A stretch of 64,000 bases of DNA. It comes from Channallabes apus. Lineage: Eukaryota > Chordata > Actinopteri > Siluriformes > Clariidae. Positions 46,227 through 57,132 of the stretch are shown here, one piece after another; positions within the stretch are counted from its first letter, which is position 1, and the number at the start of each line of letters is the position of its first letter. The notes beneath the pieces were generated by a model, which saw nothing but the letters and a program-made list of their open reading frames with translations, made no database searches and was not told the DNA's origin. The position numbers were made by a program, and so were the translations under genes. Location: contig CM060112.1 in NCBI GenBank assembly GCA_030522415.1, positions 1,878,001 through 1,942,000 of the forward strand, read 5' to 3'.

Positions 46227-46698
46227 TCTACAATCTGACACACAGACACACACATAATGAATTTACACTATTGTTCCCCCTCCCTAATCCTGTGCATTAA
46301 CCTGACACTGGTACAAGAGGCGGAGCTTTCTGATTAACAGGTGAGCAGGACCTCCTCCTCGTCCTGCCAGGTCGGATGTTCCATGTCTCTCTCTCTCTCT
46401 CTCTCTCTCTTAAAAAATACAAATCTATTAGATTAACAAACAAGATATACGTTTTTGTCAACAAGGGCAGCTTTAATCCCACCAGAATTACCTGAGGGAT
46501 TAATTACAGGTGCAGTGCAGTCAGGTGCAGAGGAACGTCTCATCCTCAGGGGGCGCAAATCAGTGCCACTAATGAAATAAGCGTCTAAATATAGCCGGTG
46601 TTTGTTATTTCATCATGTGTACCATTTTAAAAGCGAAATACTAAATGATCCTGACGGTTTGCATGCAACAATAACTATTATAACTATTGTTAAATATA

Positions 46699-47515
46699 TA
46701 TACACTCATCTAAAGGATTATTAGGAACACCTGTTCAATTTCTCATTAATGCAATTATCTAATCAACCAATCACATGGCAGTTGCTTCAATGCATTTAGG
46801 GGTGTGGTCCTGGTCAAGACAATCTCCTGAACTCCAAACTGAATGTCAGAATGGGAAAGAAAGGTGATTTAAGCAGTTTTGGGCGTGGCATGGTTGTCGG
46901 TGTCAGACGGGCCGGTCTTATTTCACAATCTGCTCAGTTACTGGGATTTTCACGCACAACCATTTCCAGGGTTTATAAAGAATGGTGTGAAAAGGGAAAA
47001 ACATCCAGTATGCGGCAGTCCTGTGGGTGAAAATGCCTTGTTGATGCTGGAGGTCAGAGGAGAATGGGCCGACTGATTCAAGCTGATAGAAGAGCAACTT
47101 TGACTGAAATAACCACTCGTTACAACCGAGGTCTGCAGAAAAGCATTTGTGAAGCCACAACACGCACAACCTTTAGGACTACAACAGCAGAAGACCCCAC
47201 CGGGTGCCACTCATCTCCACTACTAATAGGAAAAAGAGGCTACAATTTGCACCAGCTCACCAAAATTGGACAGTTGAAGACTGGAAAAATGTTGCCTGGT
47301 CTGATGAGTCTCGATTTCTGTTGAGACGTTCAAATGGTAGAGTCAGAATTTGTCGTAAACAGAATGAGAACATGGATCCATCACGCCTTGTTACCACTGT
47401 GCAGGCTGCTGGTGGTGGTGTAATGGTGTGGGGGATGTTTTCTTGGCACACTTTAGGCCCCTTAGTGCCAACTGGGCAATGTTTAAATGACACGGGCTAC
47501 CTGAGTTTACCCCCT
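46699..47515 (+). mobile_element. Tc1-like transposon, 3'-truncated
   Basis: The left end TACACTCATCTAAAGGATTA then TTAGGAACACC is a widespread teleost Tc1 terminus. Transposase frames follow: MGKKGDLSSFGRGMVVG-like start near 46850, SAQLLGFSRTTISRVYKEW (HTH), RRMGRLIQADRRATLTEITT, then in another frame NVAWSDESRFLLRRSNGRV (first D) and GGVMVWGMFSW. The rest is missing; a minus-strand LINE abuts at about 47520. Confidence 0.85.
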
Positions 47516-47519
47516 GAGT

Positions 47520-48478
47520 TTTCTCAGGGTTTTTGGAGACAACCAAACGAGACTGAGCAGCTGATCTGAGAGAGCGAGCAGGACAGTAGGGCTGGAGCAT
47601 GTCTGACACATACTGTACTGAGGGGCGACACCATGTAGGGATTTAATAACAAATAAGAGAATTTTAAAATCAATACGAAAATGAATCGGAAGCCAGTGCA
47701 ATGACTTTCAAATCGGAGTAATGTGCTCTCGTTTTTTAGTACCAGTTAAAAGCCGTGCAGCAGCATTCTGTACAATCTGCAATCGTGCAAGTGACGCCTG
47801 GCTGAGCCCATAATAAAGTGCATTGCAATAATCTAAACGATTCGTAATAAAAGCATGAATTAAAATCTCAAAATGACGCCGAGAAAGGAATGGTTTAGCT
47901 TTGGCCAGTTGTCTCAGTTGAAAAAAGCTTGTTTTAACAACTGCACCGATTTGGGCATCAAGTTTCAAGCTTGAGTCCAATTTTACACCGAGATTTGTTA
48001 CAATGGACTTTTGATATTGTGTCAGAGCTCCCAAGCCTACATCAGCAACGGAGGCATCACTAGGCCCAAACATTATCACCTCTGTCTTTGTATCATTAAA
48101 ATGTAACACATTTGCTGACAGCCAGGATTTAATTTCCTCAACACAGTCTAAAAGTTGTTGAACAGAATTAATTTGAACAGAAAGGGCATGTAAATTTGTG
48201 AATCGTTCGCATAAAAATGGAAAGAGACACCGTGTTTGCGAAGAATGGCCCCGAGAGGAAGGAGGTATAGGGAGAAGAGGAGCCTTGGGCCACTCCACAA
48301 GTGAGAGGGGCAGCAGAGGACTCAGCAGACCCCACACGGACACTAAAACTCCCTGTCAGATACCATCTAAACCACTCTAACGCACTGCCATGGATTCCCA
48401 CACAATCTTCTAGTCGAGACAGGAGAATGTCGTGGTCCACTGTGTCAAAGGCCGCAGTTAGGTCGTAAGCGCTTCAAT
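47520..48478 (-). mobile_element. Minus-strand CR1/L2-like LINE fragment
   Basis: Read leftwards from 48478 it encodes FDTVDHDILLSRLEDCVGI- and SALEWFRWYLTGSFSV-like [62 protein letters not shown] and [20 protein letters not shown] follow. The YADD block is lost by a frameshift near 48200. The left end joins the truncated Tc1. It is inactive and older than the plus-strand copies. Confidence 0.82.
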
Positions 48479-48481
48479 CCA

Positions 48482-48489
48482 TGCAATGT

Positions 48490-48540
<51 letters not shown>

Positions 48541-48768
48541 ATGGAGATGAACTCACTGTGTGGTGTCAGTTCGAGACGTGCAGGATGCCATCGCTGCCTC
48601 CTGAAGATCCACTTCACTTATTTAGAGAGCGGAGAGAAGGAGGCTGGAGTCTCACTCGGTCCATCTGTGGAGTTGATAATAACACACACACACACACACA
48701 CAACTCCGTTAGAGATATGAAGGCGTGCCATTTAGATGGCGCTGGAAAGTCTTGTCTCGACACACCCT

Positions 48769-48814
<46 letters not shown>

Positions 48815-49178
48815 ACATACACACTTCTCTAAGTCCATAAACCCTTAAAAAACTTTTCTATTTCAGAACCCTGAGCGCGTGTGAGAATGCAATAATCATG
48901 TAATAATCCCACCAAATACAGATGTGTTGTGTGTTGAAGTCTTCAGTATTTCTCATAGCGAGGGGGGAGGGGAGGGGGGACTGGAGTTGCACCAACTGAT
49001 CCACCAAAAAATTGTAATCAGTCTAACTTTAGTATTTTTCATTTCAAATTCTCTTCTTTTCTTACCAGACAAAACTACACAAAACTACAGACACGTAAAA
49101 AGCACCAGTGCTGTACATACGGTCCTGTAATTGTAATATTGCTAAATGTTTAAGCATCGCGGTTGCATGGAGCGACGT
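48482..49178. other. Microsatellite-rich spacer
   Basis: (TG)n at 48495-48538, (CA)n at 48682-48702 and 48772-48808, and a G-rich run at 48962-48980. No coding signal beyond repeat translation. Confidence 0.6.
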
Positions 49179-49614
49179 GCACACTGCAAATTATCTGACA
49201 CTTGCCATGATTTAAAATCTGACTTTCAGACATGATAGATAATTTGCCTTGTTTTAAAAATTACTTACTTGTTTTTAATACTTGATTTTATATCATAATC
49301 TTAAACTGAGCATGAGTATATAATTTTGTCTTTATTAGTTCAGAAATCCTAAATTGGATAGAATAGCTCTTAAAATAAGCTAAATTAGTTATTTCACCAG
49401 ACGTCTCACAAAATAAAACTTCTTTTAAGATTCTTTGACAAACTCAAAGATTTGTTTGCTCAGTTTGCTTGATTTAAAAATCTTATTTCAAGATTTCTTA
49501 CCAAGTAAAATTTACTTGCTGCATGGACAGATAATTTCACTAGTTTTAGGTAATTTTTTTATCAAATGTAGTAATTGTTTCTTATTTTTAGACTAACAAT
49601 TTTTGCAGTGCAGG
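49179..49614. mobile_element. Palindromic MITE with CACTGCAAAAA-type termini
   Basis: The left end CACACTGCAAATTATCTGAC and the reverse complement of the right end, CCTGCACTGCAAAAATTG, share CACTGCAAA. The interior has several mirrored blocks (TTAAAATCT / AGATTTTAA-like, CTTGATTT / AAATCAAG), so the whole ~435 bp folds on itself. It is non-coding and a likely hAT- or related non-autonomous element. Confidence 0.55.
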
Positions 49615-50035
49615 AATTATGCTTCATGAGCAAGAGCAGAACGAGAAACATTACTGAGGAATCTTTATGGTCTTGTTAGAAAGGAAGTGCACTCGGAGGA
49701 ATGGGGGAGGGGGGGGGGCGGTGCAGGGTGACATGACTACATACAGTATGTTTTCCTCATTCCAGATGTTTCCCACAAAACCCTGATGATTTTTGGTTAG
49801 GTGAGTAGTGTTCACATGACCGCGCTTGCGATCTCTGCTTCCTGGTCATCTGACAGACGTTTTTGTCCGTCGCTGCTAAAAAACTGCTGCTGACTTCGGC
49901 CAAAAAATCAGAAGCCTACAATCAGGCTTTTTATAAAGTGAGTGAATGGAGGTAGTGTGTGGAGAGACGTGGAAGAATCTCGCTGATGTTTTACATAGAT
50001 ATAAAATTTCTTGTGAAAACTGATTTTTTAGAGAT

Positions 50036-50848
50036 ACAGTGAAGCCTCGGATTGAGACTAACGCGGTTTGCGAGTGTTCCACAAGATGAGCAAATATTTT
50101 TAATTTAAGTCTTGGTTTACGAGTATCATGTATCACGCATGTGCTTCTTGTTTTGACGCCAAGCGTCACGTGATCACAACTGAGCCAACGGTTTTTCTCT
50201 CTCTTGCGCTGCGGAATTGTGGGTAATCATCTCCCCTGCTGGGTCTTAGTGCTCGTCTCTTACTGGTATAATCAACATCCGTGCATGACTGTGCTGTTTA
50301 CTATAACACTGTGACCAGGTGTGTGTGTAAAACATATTTGATTTTGTGTCTATATGTGTGTGTGTGTGTTAAACATTTCTACTGATTCCGTTAGTGATTC
50401 CGTTAGTGTGTCGATCAGTTGAGTGTCATTAGAGAGATTTCTTGTTTATTTTTACGATAAAACAGTGTTTCCGTTGTGTGCACGCGTGTGTGTGAAAAGA
50501 GTGGAGGAAGGGTAACTGTGTAAGATGAGAAGGGGGAGAGGGGGAGGCGGGAGCTTACTTTAGATTCACACACACACACACACGCATAGCACCTCTACAC
50601 ACAAACGGAAACACTTCTGTCGTGATTTATTTTTACTTTTTTTTAAAGGTAAAGTGCAGGTTAATTTGTTTTATTTTTACTTTATATTTTGTATTAATTA
50701 TTTTTATGTATTTATTTTTTTAGGCTGTAGAACGAATAATTTGAGTTTCCACTATTTCTTATGGGAAAATAAAATTTGGTTTACAAGTATTTTGGAATAC
50801 GAGCCGCTTCTGGAATGAATTATGCTCGTAATCCGAGGTTCCACAGAA
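50036..50848. mobile_element. pogo/Tigger-type non-autonomous element, both ends present
   Basis: The left terminus is CAGTGAAGCCTCGGATTGAG, preceded by TA. The right terminus in reverse complement is TGGAACCTCGGATTACGAGC. The sub-terminal sequences (CAAATATTTTTAATTTAAG; AATACTTGTAAACCAAATTT) match the partial copies at 26392-25990 and 2894-3080. The ~810-bp interior has no transposase and includes a (CA)n run at 50570-50582. Confidence 0.7.
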
Positions 50849-50984
50849 ATGCTGTAACAAAAGAACTGGAACTGGAAAATAAATCTATTTTTAGAACTGG
50901 AAATATTTCCATGTACCAATAATTGACTGTCTAGGATTAGTTTTATTCTGTCTACACTTTGTACTTTCATTATACAACAGTTAG

Positions 50985-51370
50985 TTCCAACTGAGTAATC
51001 TGATTGGACAAGACAGTAACAGCACTGTGAGGTGTAACTATATGTATGAGTGGGCGTGTCCCAGGTGTTGTCCAGTGGTTAATAACACTAACTGTGTGTC
51101 TCAGCCTGGGTGAGAGTTGGTCTGTACGGTCCGCAGTACTGAGGAGAGAGCAGCTGTCTGACAAAACCCACATTCACAACCAGACACAGAAGCACTTTCA
51201 GTAAGAACACACACCTGATAACGTTACGTCGTCTTAAACAACACGCCGTCTCTGCACTAATCACTTCTAAGTCGTTCTGAATCGCCTCTGAACCGTCCGT
51301 GTCGTTCTGTTCACGGCTAACACTTAGCTACAAAGCTAACTAGCGTCTAACACAAGGTTGAATCCCAAAT
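50985..51370 (+). repeat. Unnamed interspersed repeat, copy B
   Basis: The longest of three copies. It begins ACAACAGTTAGTTCCAACTG, then TGATTGGACAAGACAGTAAC, runs through the block shared with copy A (30716-31075) and ends GTTGAATCCCAAAT. The shared block keeps more than 90% visible identity with copy A over ~330 bp. No coding potential, no recognised family. Confidence 0.75.
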
Positions 51371-51868
51371 TATTGGAATAAGTGGAAATATAGAGTAAAT
51401 CTGGTAAGTTTGTCAGTTGCATTTATATGGATCACCCTTTAAACATTCAGCCATTAAAAAGAAAGGAAATGTCTATAGATTTATATATTTATTTTGTATT
51501 TAATTCCACTTCATTTAGGTTTTTTCTTTTACCTTTAAAATGACCGCACATTTGTTAGCAATTCATTTTGTTTCATAATTTTCTCATTTTCTAAAATAAT
51601 TTATACAATTTTAAATAAATAAAATTATTCATTTATTTATTTAATACTTCCCTTACTTTAACTACACAAAAATTCCACTTTTTGGTTATTTCACTTAATA
51701 CATTTGTTTAGTTAGTTAATTAAATATTTTTAATTACGTACACAACTCTATTTTTAACTTGCTGTTTGTTTTATTTATTATTACATTTTATTAAGCCAGA
51801 GAGAAACTTTATAACAATGTAGTTTCTTACCTGTATTATGTCAATGGAAATAGTGTAATGGGTTATAA

Positions 51869-51901
<33 letters not shown>

Positions 51902-52240
51902 GAACTTAAAGCACTCTGAGGTTCAGGATGTTGAACTGTGGCCTGAAAACTGCTGCTGCTGGCAGTTTAATCCGGATGATGAGACCTCGGGGAGTCTGAG
52001 CGTTTTATCACAAATCAGCACAAATGTCCCGCGTCAGCAGCCTTTTAAACATTTCTTTGTAAACATTTCTACGTTCATTGTGTTTCTTGAGGTAGAATAT
52101 CTTTAACTGGCGAGCTCAGCTTTAGCTTGCTAATGCTAAAATAACTAGCTAGCAGTTTTACGTTTAGCTTTAAAAATTCTTTACTGAAGCTCTGCGCAGT
52201 TAAACTCTTTTATAGTTTTATAATTAAGGAATATCACACG
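51371..52240. other. AT-rich non-coding spacer
   Basis: It contains TTTATTTATT-like runs and a (GT)n at 51868-51897. No exon is recognised. Confidence 0.5.
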
Positions 52241-52242
52241 CC

Positions 52243-52645
52243 CTCCTATCACACGCGAGGCCAAGCTGTTGTGCTAAATATCAGTACGGCTGTGATATCT
52301 TCAGTGCTACTTCAGGGCTGCACCAATACGCCTACGACCACATCACAGACGTGCTGATATTCAGTACAACAGCACGAGTGTAATATCGCTTGTATACAAT
52401 TTCCAACATTTCCACAAGCGCTATTTATTATCACCTGATTATAATTGGATTTTTTACAGACCTATTCTCACCCACGCCGAGACCCACAGTTAGTGTCATT
52501 AACCACTGGACAACACCTGGGACACGCCCAGTCATCCATATACAGTAGTTACACGTCACAGTGCTGTTACTGTCTAATATCAGCACTAATGGAACGATGC
52601 TCGTCCAATGAGATTACTCGGTCAGAACTAACGGTTGTATAATTT
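52243..52645 (-). repeat. Unnamed repeat copy C joined to another MITE-like block
   Basis: The right part (52470-52645), in reverse complement, begins ACAACCGTTAGTTCTGACCG, then GAGTAATCTCATTGGACGAG and GTGTCCCAGGTGTTGTCCAG, i.e. the start of copy B, with ~25 bp not in B. The left part (52243-52420) is a different block with mirrored AACAGCACGAGTGTAATATC / AGCTGTTGTGCTAAATATC sequences, suggesting a second, palindromic element. Confidence 0.6.
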
Positions 52646-53340
52646 GTATTAGAAACAGCTCTGTGTCAGGCACAAGACCAAACAGAATAAGAAGAAAGCA
52701 AACAGTAACAGATTTTGATGAGAAGTGGCACAGAAGACTTTTTAATCAGTCGAGTTCGCACAGAAGAATGAAAGTTCAGTGCAGTTGTTTAAGCTTCTCA
52801 TAAATTTGCATAAATTAATCTTACAGTTTTGTGCATTTGTACAAGTCATGCACATTTCTAAACAAAATATAACTTTTATATGTCTGTCGAATCTATTTCG
52901 TACCTCTCTAGTCCCGAAAAGCGTTTATCTTTTTTTTTCATGTGAACTTCAAAATCTCAGAGGCTCAAAAGAATTTGATAAAACAAGCTGAATCCATCTT
53001 TACACCTGAATAACCTTTACAGTGATTTTACAAATTCATTGAAATCTACCACTTTTTAGAGCTACTGTAGTTCGTGCATTCAGATTAATCCTCTACTGCT
53101 TTAGGAATCAAAATAAATGTTGTTTCTGATCTAAATGTAAATCTCAGAATGCCTGCAAAGTTCATTTCAATTCCACACCAGCTCTCACTCCACATCACTC
53201 CACACATATAAATAACGAGATTTATCAGTAACGTTATCTGCATTAGTGTTGGGTTTAAAATTTGTAACTGGTCCTGGATCAGTGAGCGCCTCTGAGCGAT
53301 GACGCGAGGTTGAATAAGTGCTGCGGCTGATGCCAACACG

Positions 53341-53375
<35 letters not shown>

Positions 53376-54260
53376 AAGATCACAAATGTGTCTCTAAATG
53401 TGGACGGTCAGAGCGGATCGATAAGGAGAAGTCTAATGTAGAGAGTCAGGAGTGCAGACACAGCGATTAGCTCTCGATAGGATTGGCCTTAAAAGCTTCG
53501 AGGACAGAAGTGGGGTAAAAAAAACTGTAACATTCATTTAAATCATAAAACTAAGCTTTTAAGTTAATCACGCTAGACTGTAGTACATGTAGATGCGGTC
53601 ATATTATTTCACCAGTTTTGACGCGTAGCTTTGTCTTAAAGTTTCACTCACATGACAGAAGTCCGATCTCTTGTAGTTTATTTTGTCAGCATCAAAGAAT
53701 CAACACTTCATACAGTCGTCTTGAGTAAATCCACTGTGGTTACAGACACCAGTTGCTGCATCTTGCAAATCTCTGACTTTTACAACAACCTGTTTGCTGT
53801 ATCTTGTAAATTACAATCTTAGCTTACGAATAGAACAACACTCTTGCTGTATATATCCACTTACGGGAGCTTACGGTTACAACAACCTAGTTGCTGTATC
53901 TTACATTCTTAGCTTACCAGGCTTACGTTAGCTGACGAGCTGACGGTCAAAGGCTTGTGTTTCCGTAGCCTTCCTCATCTAGACTGAACTCTCTTTCATA
54001 TGACAGTCACACAAATGCATGTAATAGTAGAATGACATCACAGACCAACTTACGAGTGTCAACTTATGATGCATGACTAAGAAATATAAAGCTTATGGCT
54101 CATGTAACAAACTTAATGCTTAATGCTTTACTAATGTATAGAACAAGGTAGAATAAATGAAATAACAGCAAGTAAAATAAAATAAAATAAACACAACAAC
54201 AAATTCATAACAAGTGCGATATGGCACTTACATTACATTTAGTCTTTACTAGATCAACTT
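52646..54260. other. Non-coding spacer, presumed b4galnt1 first intron
   Basis: Mostly unique AT-rich DNA with a (GA)n run at 53345-53371. The 84-codon minus-strand frame at 53339-53085 has no recognisable domain. Confidence 0.5.
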
Positions 54261-54264
54261 GTAA

Positions 54265-54918
54265 GAGATGAGCAGCGGTAGGCAAAGTAAACAAATCCTG
54301 TAGTCGAGCAAAAGTAGAGATATCTCATGTAAAAGAAGAAGTCCTCTACTTACACTTCTACTTAAGGAAAAGTACAAAAGTACTTAACTTCAATTTTACT
54401 TAAGTATCAAAATTATTGAGCTTTAATTGGCTCACTATCGCCTTTAAGTCATCGTCTCTCTCATCTCTAATTCTGATTTAAAACACCTGCTACATGATCC
54501 CACAGAGAGAATGCAAATTACACAATTACATACAACAGTCAGCAGGTGGCGATGTTACCCCTTCATGTACAACCTAGCAGTCTGTATAATGGAACATGAT
54601 GCAGAAATGTTGTGATTTATAAAGTACAGACATGTGTTGTAGGATGTAGTGGAGAAAAAGTAAAAAGTATCCACTAAGAAAACTACTCTAATAATTTACA
54701 GACACAAAAATTGTCTGTAAAAAGTATTCATACCCCATGAACCTTTCCACATTTTGTCACGCTACAAAGCGCAAACGTAAATGTATTTTATTGGGATTTG
54801 AAAATGTGGAAAGTTTATGGGGGATGAATATGTTTGCAAGCCACTGTACCTAAAAGCTCTTCTTAAGTACAATAAAAAAGTAAACACACTTTTAGTAGTT
54901 ACCTTCCACCTCTGGAAA
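54265..54918. mobile_element. hAT-type MITE carrying a Tc1-type insertion
   Basis: The left part (GAGCAGCGGTAGGCAAAGTA, then TACTTAAGGAAAAGTACAAA) and the reverse-complemented right end TTTCCAGAGGTGGAAGGTAA resemble the fish hAT MITEs that begin CAGAGGTGG-AAGTAA. Inside, 54724-54848 reads AAGTATTCATACCCCATGAA, TTTCCACATTTTGTCACGC and ends TTGCAAGCCACTGTA. These are both ends of an internally deleted Tc1-like element. Confidence 0.6.
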
Positions 54919-55538
54919 CACAAGAGTTTTACTTGATCATGTTAATGTGCATAAATAACACAAGCCTGATTCACTTCTTCTCATTAAAGAACACATTTTT
55001 ATAGGTTTCTATAGCAGTGGATCTAAACACACCGTAAACTATCTGCAGTAAACCTAATAATGTGTCTCAAACTTTCTCTAGTCATCAGCATCGGCATGCC
55101 TGTCTGGTTTTCGGCTTTCCCACTTTTTTACTGTAGTAGTTTTACTTCCGGGATCCAAGTGGAACCCCTTTTCAAAACCAAGAAAATTTATCATTTAATA
55201 TTCTCAGGTTCAAGTAACAGACTCAAGTGGAACGCTGAACAGTTGTTACAACAATGTGAATCTAATGGCTTCTGCCGCGGCCTGTGAGCGCAAAACACAT
55301 CACGTTTCATTTCTAATGGAAAAGGCATTTGCCGTTCCAAAGGTATTTGCCATGATAGTGATGAATATTTGCTGTCAAGTTTTGTTTTTTGTTTAAAGAT
55401 TTACTGTTGTGTTACGAAATTACTGTCACAATTCCAACTGTGGTTGTGCTTCCTGTCATGTCTGAAAAGTTGCTTTACTGTTTTCCAAATTTGCTTTCAT
55501 ATTTCCAAATTTGCTGTTTTGCTTCCAAGTTTGATGTT

Positions 55539-55661
55539 CATTCATTCATTCATCTTCTATACCACTTTATCCTGTATTTAGGGTCGCGGGGGCGGAGCCT
55601 ATCCCAGGAGACTCAGGGCACGAGCCCGGTACACCCTGGACAGCGTGCCAATCCATCGCAG

Positions 55662-55700
<39 letters not shown>

Positions 55701-55903
55701 ATTCACACACTATGGTCAATTTGGGAACGGCAATTAGCCTAATCTGCATGTCTTTGGACTGTGGGAGGAAACCGGAGTACCCGGAGGAAACCCACCAAGC
55801 ACGGGGAGAACATGCAAACTCCATGCACACAGAGACGGGAATCGAAACCCAGACCCTGGAGGTGCAAGGCGACAGTGCTAACCACTACACCACCGCGCCG
55901 CCT
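55539..55903 (-). mobile_element. tRNA-derived SINE, minus strand, exact 12-bp target duplication
   Basis: It is the reverse complement of the SINE at 43942-44323, head at 55903 (GGCGGCGCGGTGGTGTAGTG), tail (GAAT)n at 55539-55555, with a (CA)n expansion at 55664-55698. The duplication AAGTTTGATGTT occurs at 55527-55538 and 55904-55915. Full-length and little diverged. Confidence 0.93.
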
Positions 55904-56227
55904 AAGTTTGATGTTGTCTTTCCAAATTTCCCTTAATATTTCTGCATGTGCTTTATGTTTTTTTGGATTTGTTATCAAGTTTTTGCATTTGTTGTTCAGT
56001 TTCTGGTTTCGTTCTCCTGTTACCACATTCAGTCTCATGTTTCCAAATTCAACACCAACTTTACTGTCTGCATTCACAGTCTGGTGTCCTGGGTTTAGAT
56101 GTCACCTTCCTGCACACTGTGTCACATTTACAGATTTACACTCATGTCCTGCGGTTGGTTGTCATCACTGTTGTTGTTGTTGTTGTTGTTGTGTTGTAGC
56201 ATCACAGCCGCACTTTATTGGATGAGG

Positions 56228-56308
56228 ACAGCGGACAGGCAGAGACACTGACCGGGGGACAGGCAGAGACACTGACCGGGGGACAGGCAGAGACACTGAC
56301 CGGGGGAC
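56228..56308. repeat. 24-bp tandem triplication in the CpG island
   Basis: The unit GGACAGGCAGAGACACTGAC plus CGGG occurs three times, nearly perfect, and a partial fourth GGACAGG follows. Confidence 0.93.
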
Positions 56309-56450
56309 AGGACGCGTTTGTGATCCGGGATTTGGCGGGACGATGCGGAGCGCGTGCAGCGACAGTAACGCAGTAATCATGGAGACCCGTGCACGCGCTC
56401 TGTTTATTTATTTATTTGTTTGTTTTCGTATATGCATGCGCATTTGCTTG

Positions 56451-56482
<32 letters not shown>

Positions 56483-56691
56483 TTACCGGGCCGCGATGTG
56501 AATATATTCACAAACACATCCCCCCTGTATTAGCAGCAAGACAGATTTAAATCTCCTGCACGCAGATAAATGCTGATTATTTCATCAATCCGTTAATTAT
56601 AACAATAATTAAAATCAACACGCGGCCGCTTTTACTGCTCGAGCGCAGAGATGCGCAAATCTGTTACAGCCATCAGGTGCAAAGGAGCATC

Positions 56692-56775
56692 TCCATCATC
56701 ATCATCACCACCATCATCATCACCACCATCACCACCACCATCATCATCACCACCATCATCATCATCATCATCACC
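56692..56775. repeat. (CAT/CAC)n trinucleotide tract
   Basis: An interrupted ATC/ACC repeat of ~28 units, giving an Asp/Gly-rich artefact on the minus strand. Confidence 0.93.
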
Positions 56776-57132
56776 AAGAAAATAATCACCGGGTCTTAAA
56801 CAGATCTTTACCTTCACCGCGTTTTAAACCTGCTGTGATGATCCTAAAGCTGGTCCTGAGGAGAGAGAGAGAGACAGAGGGAGAGAGGGAGAGAGATCCG
56901 GAGGCAGGACATCATCCAGGCCTTCAGGAGGAGGAGGAGGAGGAGGAGGGAGGGAGGACAGGATGGAGGAGCAGGAAGAGGAGGATGCAGGAGGAGAGGA
57001 GTCGCCCCTCTGGCGTAGAATCATTCCGACTGAGAGAGAGAGGGGGGTGGGGGGGGGGGCGCTGACTGCAGAAGAACCGCGCAGTTCCACCCTGGGACCA
57101 ATAGAGGGCGCTCTCTCAAGATTCAAGATTCT

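Larger units (their letters stand above)
56160..57117 (-). promoter_or_regulatory. b4galnt1: GC-rich presumed promoter and 5' non-coding exon of b4galnt1
   Basis: This island has frequent CpG (GGATTTGGCGGGACGATGCG, CGCGGCCGC), unlike the AT-rich surroundings. b4galnt1 exon 1 starts with an acceptor, so a non-coding exon must lie upstream. The minus-strand sequence CGCGGTGAAG followed by GTAAAG gives a good donor at 56812, followed upstream by a long purine/pyrimidine-biased tract (56860-57010) typical of TATA-less promoters. The exon extent is unknown. A 24-bp triplication and a (CAT/CAC)n tract lie within the island. The alternative is that the exon belongs elsewhere and the island serves another transcript. 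Confidence 0.5.
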
